Positions 8,808-15,921 of a stretch of 40,766 nt of DNA are shown piece by piece. The stretch is taken from contig NZ_JACIEQ010000012.1 in assembly GCF_014196965.1 (NCBI RefSeq), forward strand, positions 1-40,766, read 5' to 3'. Origin of the DNA: Actibacterium naphthalenivorans. GTDB taxonomy: Bacteria > Pseudomonadota > Alphaproteobacteria > Rhodobacterales > Rhodobacteraceae. The position numbers and the translations under genes were made by a program. The notes under the pieces are model-generated. The model did no database searches and was not told the DNA's origin. It worked only from the letters and a program-made list of their open reading frames with translations. How positions within the stretch are numbered: position 1 is the first letter of the stretch; the number at the start of each line of letters is the position of its first letter.

Positions 8808-9206
8808 GGAGAAGGCAGTACGGTATGAGCTGCGAGGTCTCGGTGCAGCTTGTGCGATGGCGAGTGGCCTGTCACTGAACTTTCATCCAACCGACAGCCA
8901 TGTTCCGTGGACGCCTTCGTGGCCAATTTTGAGACAAGGACCCGCAGCGCAGGACGCTGTGAGAGCGGCCGCTGACGAATATGGAAACCGCCAAACCGGA
9001 GGCAGGCTTCCGGCCGTGTCCAATGCGATCGAGGCGGGTATGTTGCCGTTTTTAAACGCTGGTAAAGATTACAGACAGGCAGGAAACCTTTGTGCCGCTG
9101 TTGCGGGCCTTGCTGGACGACAAGCGCCCTGCCGATCCATCTGCGTCTCTGGAAGTTAGCATTCAATCACCTCGAATCACTTGTTGAAAATCACCTCGAG
9201 GCGCAG
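8808..9206. other. Stretch without a supported gene
   Basis: About 400 bp after the NADH dehydrogenase. Short open frames exist on both strands, but none has a ribosome site or a recognisable domain. A fragment in one forward frame (ETFVPLLRALLDDKRPADPS near 9090-9150) looks protein-like but has no start and no recognisable family. It may be decayed coding sequence. Confidence 0.5.
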
Positions 9207-9236
9207 TTGACATGGTTGTGGGCGCAACCATAAAAC
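9207..9236 (+). promoter_or_regulatory. Candidate promoter for the folate operon with dyad in the spacer
   Basis: TTGACA at 9207-9212 and TAAAAC at 9231-9236 are separated by 18 bp. The spacer holds the inverted repeat ATGGTTG (9212-9218) / CAACCAT (9225-9231), centred between the two boxes. This suggests a regulator binding between -35 and -10, either a MerR-type activator that untwists the spacer or a repressor. It lies 116 bp upstream of folE. Confidence 0.45.
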
Positions 9237-9251
9237 AGCGATCCGGATTCA

Positions 9252-9274
9252 GATAATCATTTCAAATGATTATC
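9252..9274. promoter_or_regulatory. Perfect 23-bp palindrome, Fur/Zur-box-like
   Basis: Arms GATAATCATTT (9252-9262) and AAATGATTATC (9264-9274) are exact inverted repeats around one central C. The outer GATAAT/ATTATC halves match the ends of classical Fur boxes. It lies just downstream of the candidate promoter and about 78 bp before folE, a position where a bound regulator could block transcription. An RNA hairpin is also possible, but no T tract follows. Confidence 0.55.
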
Positions 9275-9351
9275 AACCTATGAATTCCTTGATTTAATCA
9301 CCGCCAATCCTGTGGCACCACGAGTTTTGCGGCAATGTTGGGGGGACGTAA

Positions 9352-9963
9352 ATGAATTGCTCAAAAACCGGTGACGCTGGACCGCAGGTGAAATCTGCGG
9401 CGGAAGTGCAGGCGCAAATCGAGGCCGCGGTGCGGTCCATCCTGGAGGCACTGGGGGAAGACCCGGGGCGCGAGGGGTTGCTGGAAACTCCGGCGCGCGT
9501 GGCGCGGATGTATCAGGAGGTCTTCGCCGGTCGGAACCAAGACCCGGCGGTGCATCTGCAGACACAATTCACCGCCGACGCCCACGAGGACGTCGTCATC
9601 GTAAAGGACATTTCTTTCTTTTCGATGTGCGAGCACCATCTGCTGCCCTTCTTCGGCAAGGCCAGTGTAGCCTATTTGCCCGATGGCGGTCGCTTGGCAG
9701 GACTGAGCAAGCTTGCACGCGTTACCCACACCATCGCAGCCCGCCCACAGCTGCAAGAGCGGCTATGCGCGCAGATCGCAGACACGCTGGATCAAGCCCT
9801 GCGCCCGCGCGGCGTGATGGTATCAATAGAGGCAGAACACATGTGCATGGCGATGCGGGGCGTGCGCGCGGACAAAAGCACCACCATCACCCTTGTGACG
9901 CGCGGTGAGTTGTCCACCGATCCGCGCTTGCGGAGTGAGACGTTGCGCCTTCTGCGCGACTGA
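9352..9963 (+). CDS. folE: GTP cyclohydrolase I (type IA)
   Basis: Converts GTP to 7,8-dihydroneopterin triphosphate, the first pterin step of folate synthesis. 203 residues, normal for the family. The signature [10 protein letters not shown] (residues 91-100) and HMCMAMRGV (163-171) are intact. By alignment with E. coli FolE the zinc ligands are C93, H96 and C165, and the catalytic histidines H95 and H163, so this is the zinc-dependent enzyme and not the FolE2 type. A strong GGGGGG ribosome site precedes the ATG. It leads a six-gene folate cluster, with 124 bp before pabB; the other genes overlap. The Fur/Zur-like palindrome upstream is unexpected because zinc-regulated paralogues are usually the non-zinc type. 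Confidence 0.96.
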   Translation: MNCSKTGDAGPQVKSAAEVQAQIEAAVRSILEALGEDPGREGLLETPARVARMYQEVFAGRNQDPAVHLQTQFTADAHEDVVIVKDISFFSMCEHHLLPFFGKASVAYLPDGGRLAGLSKLARVTHTIAARPQLQERLCAQIADTLDQALRPRGVMVSIEAEHMCMAMRGVRADKSTTITLVTRGELSTDPRLRSETLRLLRD

Positions 9964-10087
9964 CGGGCGCGCCGCGACATGTTCGTGAAAACGCCCCAAG
10001 CGGCTATCGTCGGCACCGAGCGCCGCGCCGCCGCCGCCGTCATCGCGGTCACCGAACCGCTGCCTGGGCGGCGCTCAGGAGCGTGCC

Positions 10088-11506
10088 ATGATCGAGCGTG
10101 AACTCCCCTGGGTCCCGCCGCTAGAGGCGGCCGACCGCCTCCGCCATGTGCCGGGGTTCGCCTTCCTGGACAGCGGCGGCGAGGACCTTTCCACGGGGCG
10201 CTACGCCTTCATCGGCCACTCGCCTTACGGAGAGTTCGTTGTACAGAACGGGCGTGCCTTTTGGTGTGGTGCGCCGCTTGAAGGTGCGCCGCTCATGCGA
10301 TTGCGCGAGATTTTGGGTCGGTGGCGGCTCGACCCGGATCCTGAAGGACCGCCTCTGCGCGGCGGCTGCATCGGCCATTTCTCCTACGATCTGGGCCAGA
10401 GTTTGGAACAGCTGGCACGGCCGGAAAGAGGGGAGCCGGGCTGCGCTGATCTGCGCCTGGCGTTCTACGACCTCATCTGTACCTTCGACCGCCTGGAGCA
10501 GCGTTTCCGCATTTTCTCCAGCGGTTTCCCCCAACAGGACGGCGCGTCGCGCGCGGCGCGGGCAAAGGCGCGGCTGGCTGAAACGCTGGCATTTCTGGAG
10601 AGCACGTCCCTCGTGGAGAACCAACCCGGGCGGGCCGCACCCTGTGCGCCGGTTTCGGGGTGGCGCTCCAACTTCACCCCGCGGGGATTCAGGGATGCGG
10701 TTGACCGAGTGCGCGCGCATATCCTCAGCGGCGACATCTATCAGGCGAACCTGACGCAGCGGTTCGAGGCCGCGCTGCCCGAGGGGTTTGACACCTGGGC
10801 TTTCTACCGCATCCTGCGAAAAATGAACCCCGCCCCCTTTGCCGCCTATCTGCAGGACGGTAAGACGGTCTTCACCTCCAGCTCACCCGAGCGGTTCCTC
10901 AGCTTACGGGCCGGAGAGGTGGAGGGGCGGCCCATCAAGGGCACGAGCCCGCGCGACGCCGATCCGGCGAAGGATCGGGCACTGGCGGCGAAGCTTGAGG
11001 CTTCGGAAAAGGATCGGGCCGAGAACATCATGATCGTGGACCTGCTTCGCAACGACCTCTCCCGGGTCTGCGCGCCGGGCAGCGTCGAGGTGCCCGTGCT
11101 TTGCGGACTGGAAAGCTACGCCTCGGTGCATCACCTGACCTCCGTGGTGCGCGGCCGCATGCAACCCGGACGTGGCGCGATCGACCTCATCGAAACCTGC
11201 TTTCCCGGCGGTTCCATTACCGGCGCGCCAAAGATCCGCGCCATGGACATCATTACCGAACAGGAGAAGATTGCCCGCGGCATCTATTGCGGGTCCATCG
11301 GCTATGTCGGATTCGACGGAGCGATGGATCTGAACATCGCCATCCGCACCGCAATTCTCGGCGCGGGCCGGGCGGTTGTGCAGGCTGGCGGGGGGATCAC
11401 CCTGCTATCCGATCCGGTCGCGGAATATGCGGAGTCGCTGTGCAAGGCCGACCGCTTGTTCGCCGCCTTCGCGGCCAGCCCCGAGAGCGACACGCCATGC
11501 TTCTGA
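10088..11506 (+). CDS. pabB: Aminodeoxychorismate synthase component I
   Basis: Aminates chorismate to 4-amino-4-deoxychorismate using ammonia delivered by PabA, on the p-aminobenzoate branch of folate synthesis. 472 residues. The chorismate-binding domain is complete: GDIYQANLTQRF near 215-226, SSPERFLS near 265, PIKGTSPRD with K284, MIVDLLRNDLSRV, FPGGSITGAPKIRAM and QAGGGITLLSDP. The lysine in PIKGT is the residue that distinguishes PabB from anthranilate synthase TrpE, which has alanine there, so the PABA assignment is firm. A good AGGAG precedes the ATG. Its end overlaps pabA by 10 bp. As a separate PabB with a following PabA it differs from the fused PabAB forms. Confidence 0.95.
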   Translation: MIERELPWVPPLEAADRLRHVPGFAFLDSGGEDLSTGRYAFIGHSPYGEFVVQNGRAFWCGAPLEGAPLMRLREILGRWRLDPDPEGPPLRGGCIGHFSYDLGQSLEQLARPERGEPGCADLRLAFYDLICTFDRLEQRFRIFSSGFPQQDGASRAARAKARLAETLAFLESTSLVENQPGRAAPCAPVSGWRSNFTPRGFRDAVDRVRAHILSGDIYQANLTQRFEAALPEGFDTWAFYRILRKMNPAPFAAYLQDGKTVFTSSSPERFLSLRAGEVEGRPIKGTSPRDADPAKDRALAAKLEASEKDRAENIMIVDLLRNDLSRVCAPGSVEVPVLCGLESYASVHHLTSVVRGRMQPGRGAIDLIETCFPGGSITGAPKIRAMDIITEQEKIARGIYCGSIGYVGFDGAMDLNIAIRTAILGAGRAVVQAGGGITLLSDPVAEYAESLCKADRLFAAFAASPESDTPCF

Positions 11507-12093
11507 TCATCGATAATTATGATTCCTTCGTTTTCAACGTGGCACGCTACTGCGCCGAGCTTGGCCACCCGGCTCAAGTTATACGAAACGATGCGGTCAA
11601 CGTGGCGGAGGTGGAGCGTTTTGCGCCCACAGAGATCATCATCTCCCCCGGGCCGGCCGCTCCCGACGCGGCTGGCGTGTCGCTGGAGGTGGTGCGCCGC
11701 TTGTCGGGAAGGGTTCCGATATTAGGCTTGTGCCTGGGCCATCAGTGCATCGGTGCCGCCTTCGGCGGAAGGATCGCCCGGGCGCGAGAGCCGATGCATG
11801 GCCGTGCGAGCGCGATCAGCCACGGCAGGGCCGGCCTTTTCCATGGACTGCCTGTGCCTCTGACGGTGGGACGCTACCATTCGCTGATCGTTGCCGAGAC
11901 GCCAGATTTCAATCGCTGCCTGCGCGTTACGGCCCGTTCCGAAAAGGGAGAGATCATGGCGCTGGCACATACGGATCATCCGACCTTCGGGGTGCAGTTC
12001 CACCCTGAGTCCATCCTTTCTGAGAAAGGCCACGAAATTTTCGGAAACTTCTTCCGGATGACGGCGGAGTGGCGGTCCAATGCAGTGGCTTGA
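11497..12093 (+). CDS. pabA: Aminodeoxychorismate synthase glutamine amidotransferase
   Basis: Class I glutamine amidotransferase that hydrolyses glutamine and channels ammonia to PabB. 198 residues, starting MLLIIDNYDSFVFN as is typical. The catalytic triad is visible: C79 in LGLCLGHQ, H169 and E171 in VQFHPESI. The GAD oxyanion region IIISPGPAAPDAAG is present. It overlaps pabB (10 bp) and pabC (14 bp), so the three genes are probably translationally coupled. PabA and TrpG are close relatives, but the pabB and pabC neighbours decide for the PABA pathway; a dual role is possible. Confidence 0.94.
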   Translation: MLLIIDNYDSFVFNVARYCAELGHPAQVIRNDAVNVAEVERFAPTEIIISPGPAAPDAAGVSLEVVRRLSGRVPILGLCLGHQCIGAAFGGRIARAREPMHGRASAISHGRAGLFHGLPVPLTVGRYHSLIVAETPDFNRCLRVTARSEKGEIMALAHTDHPTFGVQFHPESILSEKGHEIFGNFFRMTAEWRSNAVA

Positions 12094-12958
12094 CGGATGC
12101 GCCGTCGACGGAGGTGCCGCGCCCTTCGATCTGAGTGACCGCGGGCTGCTGCTCGGCGACGGCGCCTTTGACACCTCGCTGGCGATCAACGGCGCCGTGG
12201 TGTTTGCCGACCGCCATGTAGCCCGGCTTGCCGAGACCTGCGCGGCACTTGGCATCGTAATGCCGTCGGCTCAAATCGCCGGCCTGCTGCAGATGGCGGC
12301 GGCCGAGGCAGGTACCGGAACGCTGCGCCTGACCGTGACGCGGGGGGCCGGACCAAGGGGACTGAAGCCCCCTGCCGACCCGCGTCCCCGCACCATCCTG
12401 TCAGCCCGGCCCGGCCCGCCGGGGGCGGTCTGGCGGCCGGTGACAGCGGTTACCGCAGCGATTACGCGCAACGAGACCTCTCCGACCTCACGCCACAAAT
12501 GCCTCGGCTATCTCGACGCGGTACTCGCGCTTTCGGCTGCCGCCGAGGCAGGGGCGGAAGATGCTCTGTTTCTAAACTCGGCGGGGCGCGTGGCCTGTGC
12601 AGCAGCTGGGAACATCTTCGCGCTCCGCGGAGAGGAACTGAAAACCCCGCCACTCGATGACGGAGTTCTGGGCGGGGTGGTGCGGGCCGAGCTGTTGACC
12701 CTGGCGCCGCAGGTGGGGCTGACGCCGGTCGAGGGTCATCTCGTGCCCGAGGAACTGACAGGCGCCGATGCAGTATTCATGACGAATAGCTTGCGCCTGA
12801 TCGCGCCGATCGTCGCGCTGGACGGTGCGCCGCTTGCGACTGCGGGCCTCGCCGCGATCGCCGGGCTGGCCAACGCCCTTTCGTCAGAAATTCGACACCG
12901 CCACGGCACCTGCCCGTGGACAGAGAAGGGACTTTCCGCATGGCCGATCTTCGCCTGA
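12080..12958 (+). CDS. pabC: Aminodeoxychorismate lyase (fold-type IV PLP enzyme)
   Basis: Removes pyruvate from aminodeoxychorismate to give p-aminobenzoate. 292 residues. Class IV aminotransferase-fold features: DRGLLLGDGAFDTSLAINGAVVF near residues 20-42, TLRLTVTRG near 81-89, the probable PLP lysine K140 in SRHKCLGYLDAVLA, and GRVACAAAGNIFAL where family members have the ExxxxNxF motif (glutamate replaced by alanine here). TNSLRLIAPI near the C-terminus fits PabC. It overlaps pabA at its start and folP at its end (19 bp). Branched-chain or D-amino-acid aminotransferases share the fold, but operon position supports PabC strongly. Confidence 0.9.
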   Translation: MQWLDGCAVDGGAAPFDLSDRGLLLGDGAFDTSLAINGAVVFADRHVARLAETCAALGIVMPSAQIAGLLQMAAAEAGTGTLRLTVTRGAGPRGLKPPADPRPRTILSARPGPPGAVWRPVTAVTAAITRNETSPTSRHKCLGYLDAVLALSAAAEAGAEDALFLNSAGRVACAAAGNIFALRGEELKTPPLDDGVLGGVVRAELLTLAPQVGLTPVEGHLVPEELTGADAVFMTNSLRLIAPIVALDGAPLATAGLAAIAGLANALSSEIRHRHGTCPWTEKGLSAWPIFA

Positions 12959-13770
12959 GCAAACGCGATGCCTTCCTCGCCGCAGTTGAGGCCGCGCCCG
13001 TCGTGATGGGGATCCTTAATGTGACCCCCGATTCCTTTTCCGACGGGGGGCAGCATGAGGAGCCCGCCGCAGCCGTCGCGGGTGCGCTGCGAATGGAGAA
13101 AGAGGGTGCGGCCATCATCGACATCGGTGCCGAATCCACCCGTCCCGGCGCCACACCCCTCTCCGAGACGGAGGAGCTGGCGCGTCTCGGGCATGTCCTG
13201 AGGCCGATCTGCGACGCGCTCACCGTAGCGGCCTCTATCGACACCTATAAAGCCGCAGTGGCCCGCAAGGCCGCCGCGCTGGGGGTCTCGGTTGTAAACG
13301 ACATCTGGGGGTTGCAGGGCGACCCGGATATGGCCTTCGCCACTGCGGACACGGGCTGTGCGCTGGTTGCCATGCACAACCGAGAGGGAGCCGATGCTTG
13401 CATCGACATCGTCGATGGCGTGCTGCGATTCTTCGAGCGCACGCTGCGTCTGGCGCGCGAGGCGGGAATTCCGGAAAGACACGTCATACTCGATCCCGGC
13501 TTCGGCTTCGGCAAAACGCTGGAACAAAATTACGCCTTGCTTGCCCAGCTGGATCGGCTCGCCGTCTTTGGTCGCCCGATCCTGCTCGGTCTGTCGCGCA
13601 AGCGGATGATCGGCGCGGCGCTCAAGACCGATGTTGGAGACCGGCTATTCGGCACGCTCGGCGCGAATGTGCTTGGCCTGGCGAATGGCGCACGAGTGTT
13701 GCGCGTTCATGATGTGCGCGCCCATGCGGACGCGATCAGGATCTACAATGCAATGGAGGCCGCGCGATGA
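12940..13770 (+). CDS. folP: Dihydropteroate synthase
   Basis: Joins 6-hydroxymethyl-7,8-dihydropterin pyrophosphate with p-aminobenzoate; target of sulfonamides. 276 residues from the ATG at 12940, which has AAGGGA upstream; an earlier GTG at 12916 lacks this. Conserved motifs: VMGILNVTPDSFSDGG (pterin/phosphate loop), IIDIGAESTRPGA, VVNDIWGLQG, ILDPGFGFGKTLEQN, LLGLSRKRMIG and RVHDV. The loop-1 and loop-2 motifs are canonical and unlike the plasmid-borne Sul enzymes, so there is no reason to predict sulfonamide resistance. It is coupled to the following fusion gene by an ATGA overlap. Confidence 0.96.
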   Translation: MADLRLSKRDAFLAAVEAAPVVMGILNVTPDSFSDGGQHEEPAAAVAGALRMEKEGAAIIDIGAESTRPGATPLSETEELARLGHVLRPICDALTVAASIDTYKAAVARKAAALGVSVVNDIWGLQGDPDMAFATADTGCALVAMHNREGADACIDIVDGVLRFFERTLRLAREAGIPERHVILDPGFGFGKTLEQNYALLAQLDRLAVFGRPILLGLSRKRMIGAALKTDVGDRLFGTLGANVLGLANGARVLRVHDVRAHADAIRIYNAMEAAR

Positions 13771-14612
13771 CGGACCGGATCAGCGTCAGAAACCTGTGCC
13801 TGCATGGGTTCCACGGAGTGTACCCCGAGGAAAGGAAGCTGGGCCAGAAGTTCTTCGTCGACATCGACTGCCGGCTGGACCTCGCGGCTTGCGCAGGGGA
13901 GGACGATTACAGCAAGGCCGTCTGCTACGGCGCGCTGTGCGACTTGGCGGCCGAGATTTCGGGGCTGGGGCCCTATAACCTGATCGAGACGCTGGGCGCG
14001 CGCATCGCCGAGGCGGTCTTGGCGCGGTTCGACCCGGTCGGCGAGGTCCGGGTGCGGGTGCGCAAGCCCTCGGCCCCCATCGCCGCAGCGCTCGATCATG
14101 TGGAGATCGAGATCGTTCGCACCCGGCGACGACGGGTTGCTTTCTCGCTCGGCAGCAACATCGGCGACAAGCCGGGCAATTTGCGCACCGCGCTGGCCTG
14201 GATGAACACGCTCGAGGGGACCGTGATCGACCGTGTCTCGCGCTTCTACAAGACCGAGCCCTGGGGGGAGACGGACCAGGATTGGTTCCTGAACGCCTGC
14301 GCCATGGGCTGGACCACCGCCGAACCCGTCGTGCTTCTTCAGGCAGTCAAACGTATCGAACTGACTTTGGGCCGCGTTCCGGCGCGGCGTTGGGGGCCGC
14401 GCATGATCGATATCGACATTCTCTTCATCGACGACCTCGAGATGGAAACGCCGTTGTTGACTCTGCCGCACCGGGACATGTTCAACCGCGCTTTCGTCCT
14501 CGTCCCTTTGGCGGAGATCGCGGCCGAGCAGGCGGTGCAGGGCCGCAAGATCGGTGACGCGGCCATCGGGATTGATGTCGCGGACGGCGATATCGTGCCG
14601 CTGGAGGAGTGA
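13767..14612 (+). CDS. Bifunctional dihydroneopterin aldolase / HPPK (FolB-FolK fusion)
   Basis: Two consecutive pterin steps on one 281-residue chain. Residues 1-118 are FolB: HGFHGVYPEERKLGQKFFVDI with the active-site glutamate region near 21-22, and VRKPSAPI with K100. Residues about 122-281 are FolK (HPPK): FSLGSNIGDKPGNL, TEPWGETDQDWFLNACAM, RWGPRMIDIDILFIDD (metal and ATP site) and LPHRDMFNRAFVLVPLAEIA. No linker separates the domains beyond a basic RTRRRR stretch at 118-123. Most alphaproteobacteria are expected to carry the two as separate genes, so the fusion is notable and useful for tracing the operon's origin. It is the last gene of the cluster. Confidence 0.93.
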   Translation: MTDRISVRNLCLHGFHGVYPEERKLGQKFFVDIDCRLDLAACAGEDDYSKAVCYGALCDLAAEISGLGPYNLIETLGARIAEAVLARFDPVGEVRVRVRKPSAPIAAALDHVEIEIVRTRRRRVAFSLGSNIGDKPGNLRTALAWMNTLEGTVIDRVSRFYKTEPWGETDQDWFLNACAMGWTTAEPVVLLQAVKRIELTLGRVPARRWGPRMIDIDILFIDDLEMETPLLTLPHRDMFNRAFVLVPLAEIAAEQAVQGRKIGDAAIGIDVADGDIVPLEE

Positions 14613-14790
14613 AGCCGTCCCGTCCCGTGCCAAGATCTTCGCAGGGTCCGAGCTGGGAGCGTTCATGACGCAGCTCTACTTCGTTGCGCCTGCACATTTC
14701 GCCGCGCCCAGCTCGCTCGCGCTGCGCCTGACCTGAGCCCCAAGTTTCCTCCAACTCGCGGAGAGCCCTTCCCTAAGTGCCAAGGGCAAC
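14613..14790. other. Non-coding tail of the folate operon
   Basis: No supported gene. The 323-bp gap from folB/folK to the next gene (14613-14936) holds this featureless part, then a terminator and an inverted repeat listed separately. A short forward frame (MTQLYFVAPAHFAAPSS, from about 14665) has no ribosome site and no family. Confidence 0.5.
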
Positions 14791-14792
14791 TG

Positions 14793-14833
14793 ACCCCGGT
14801 TCGCGTATAACGACGCGGCCGGGGTTTCTTTTT
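14793..14833 (+). terminator. Rho-independent terminator after the folate operon
   Basis: Stem ACCCCGG (14793-14799) / CCGGGGT (14819-14825), extended by an inner CGCGT/ACGCG pair, followed by TTTCTTTTTATTT. It is a strong hairpin with a T tract reading left to right, so it ends transcription of the folate genes. Confidence 0.85.
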
Positions 14834-14855
14834 ATTTCGTCCGTGTTTGGTTTGT

Positions 14856-14897
14856 GGACTAAATCTGGACCATCTTGGCGTATTCCGGATTTAGTCC
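14856..14897. promoter_or_regulatory. Inverted repeat in the promoter region of the 14937 gene
   Basis: Arms GGACTAAATCTGG (14856-14868) and CCGGATTTAGTCC (14885-14897) pair at 12 of 13 positions over a 16-nt loop. A weak promoter (TTGGCG at 14875-14880, 17 bp, TATGTG at 14898-14903) places the right arm in its spacer, so the repeat could be an operator. There is no T tract. An integration-related site is an alternative. Confidence 0.5.
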
Positions 14898-14936
14898 TAT
14901 GTGTGGGTCGGGCGAAACGCATAAAGGAGAATCGGT

Positions 14937-15584
14937 ATGACAAATGTTTCTGGAACACCCGAAAAGGTATCCAATCGTCGCAAGTTGTTTGAATTGGGTG
15001 AGCGGGCATTGGAGCAAGCCGGTTGGCGGGTGGAGCGCATCCAAGGAATTGGCAAGTCGAGCGTCCGCCGGATCGTCAAGGACGATGAACAACACACCGT
15101 ATCCATTCGGACCACGCAGGACACTTGGATTGCCTTCCCGCGCAACGACGATGACAACGGTTGGGTGACGTTGGACGACGTAGATTACGTCGTGGCTGTT
15201 ACTGTTGACGACAAGGACGACCCGAAGAAGGGGTTGGCCTATCTAGTGGATGGCGACGAAATGCGGGACCGCTTTGACCGCGCATATCGCGCTCGGCTTG
15301 ACGCGGGGCACAAAATCCCCGTTGGTCGCGGCGTGTGGGTGTCCATGTTTCTGCAAGAAGACCCGAATGCAGCTTCTTCGGTTGGTGGCGGTATCGCGCT
15401 TGGCAGGGAGCCGTTGCTTTCCATGAAGATTGCCGCGCCCGCCGACGAAGGATTGTCCGAACCTTCCGTCAAGCCGTCCACGCCCGGCGACGAAGTGCCC
15501 TTGACCATCGCCGAAGCGAAGCGCCGTTTGGCGCAGTCGTTGGGAGTTGATGCTGAAAAAGTGAAGATCGTAATTGAGGCATGA
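14937..15584 (+). CDS. Hypothetical protein with C-terminal TIAEAK motif; possible nuclease-like fold
   Basis: 215 residues with an excellent AAGGAG ribosome site. Family not recognised. The N-terminal 130 residues alternate predicted strands and helices with RRKLFELGERALEQAGW, then VSIRTTQDTWIAFPRNDDD and LDDVDYVVAVTVDD. This is loosely like the strand-helix-strand core of PD-(D/E)xK nucleases, but no catalytic triad can be assigned with confidence. After a Pro/Ser-rich linker (about 160-185) the C-terminus reads VPLTIAEAKRRLAQSLGVD, a short module I recall at the end of other uncharacterised bacterial proteins. It stands alone between a terminator and tRNA-Asn, behind an inverted repeat. 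That is the position of a cargo gene at an island edge. Function unknown. Confidence 0.7.
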   Translation: MTNVSGTPEKVSNRRKLFELGERALEQAGWRVERIQGIGKSSVRRIVKDDEQHTVSIRTTQDTWIAFPRNDDDNGWVTLDDVDYVVAVTVDDKDDPKKGLAYLVDGDEMRDRFDRAYRARLDAGHKIPVGRGVWVSMFLQEDPNAASSVGGGIALGREPLLSMKIAAPADEGLSEPSVKPSTPGDEVPLTIAEAKRRLAQSLGVDAEKVKIVIEA

Positions 15585-15595
15585 TCTGCGCCATG

Positions 15596-15627
15596 GCCGG
15601 TTCGCGGCATCATCGTAGCGAACCGGC
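15596..15627 (+). terminator. Stem-loop after the 14937 gene
   Basis: Perfect 10-bp stem GCCGGTTCGC (15596-15605) / GCGAACCGGC (15618-15627) with a 12-nt loop, starting 12 bp after the stop. It is a probable terminator, though the following TCTAAGG is not a real T tract, so it may act with Rho or as an RNA end. Confidence 0.55.
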
Positions 15628-15776
15628 TCTAAGGGACCGCGCAGGGTTCGACATGCGGTCACGTCTTCGTGAGCAAAAGAGGGGCCGAAACGCCCCGACC
15701 AACCAACGCTAAAGCAATAGTAGGTTGTTAGTAGGATTCGTGTTGCGCCAATTGTCCCAATAAAATCAAGGGGAAT

Positions 15777-15851
15777 TGGCTCCGGCGGTAGGGATCGAAC
15801 CTACGACCAATTGATTAACAGTCAACTGCTCTACCGCTGAGCTACGCCGGA
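15777..15851 (-). tRNA. tRNA-Asn (anticodon GTT)
   Basis: The reverse complement folds as a full cloverleaf: acceptor stem TCCGGCG/CGCCGGA, D arm with AGCTCAGCGGTAGAGC, anticodon loop CTGTTAA (GTT), T arm with GGTTCGATCC, discriminator G, and encoded CCA at 15777-15779. The mature body is 15780-15851. Its 3' end faces the accessory-looking DNA to the left, the orientation expected where an element has integrated at a tRNA 3' end. Confidence 0.96.
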
Positions 15852-15921
15852 ACACCGGGGGCGATATAGCAACACTGGCTGGCCCCGTCCAGAGGCTTTT
15901 CCAAAGAAAGTGTGACAATCG

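Noticed and set aside
9080-9160. Protein-like fragment ETFVPLLRALLDDKRPADPS
   Set aside because: No start, no ribosome site, family not recognised; noted only as possible debris.
12940-13770. folP as a sulfonamide-resistant Sul-type enzyme
   Set aside because: Canonical DHPS motifs; none of the Sul-type loop changes are seen.
1-15776. Second copy of the tRNA-Asn 3' end as left island boundary
   Set aside because: Reading for the GGATCGAACC/CCGGCGG segment found only the tRNA itself; the boundary, if any, is outside the window.
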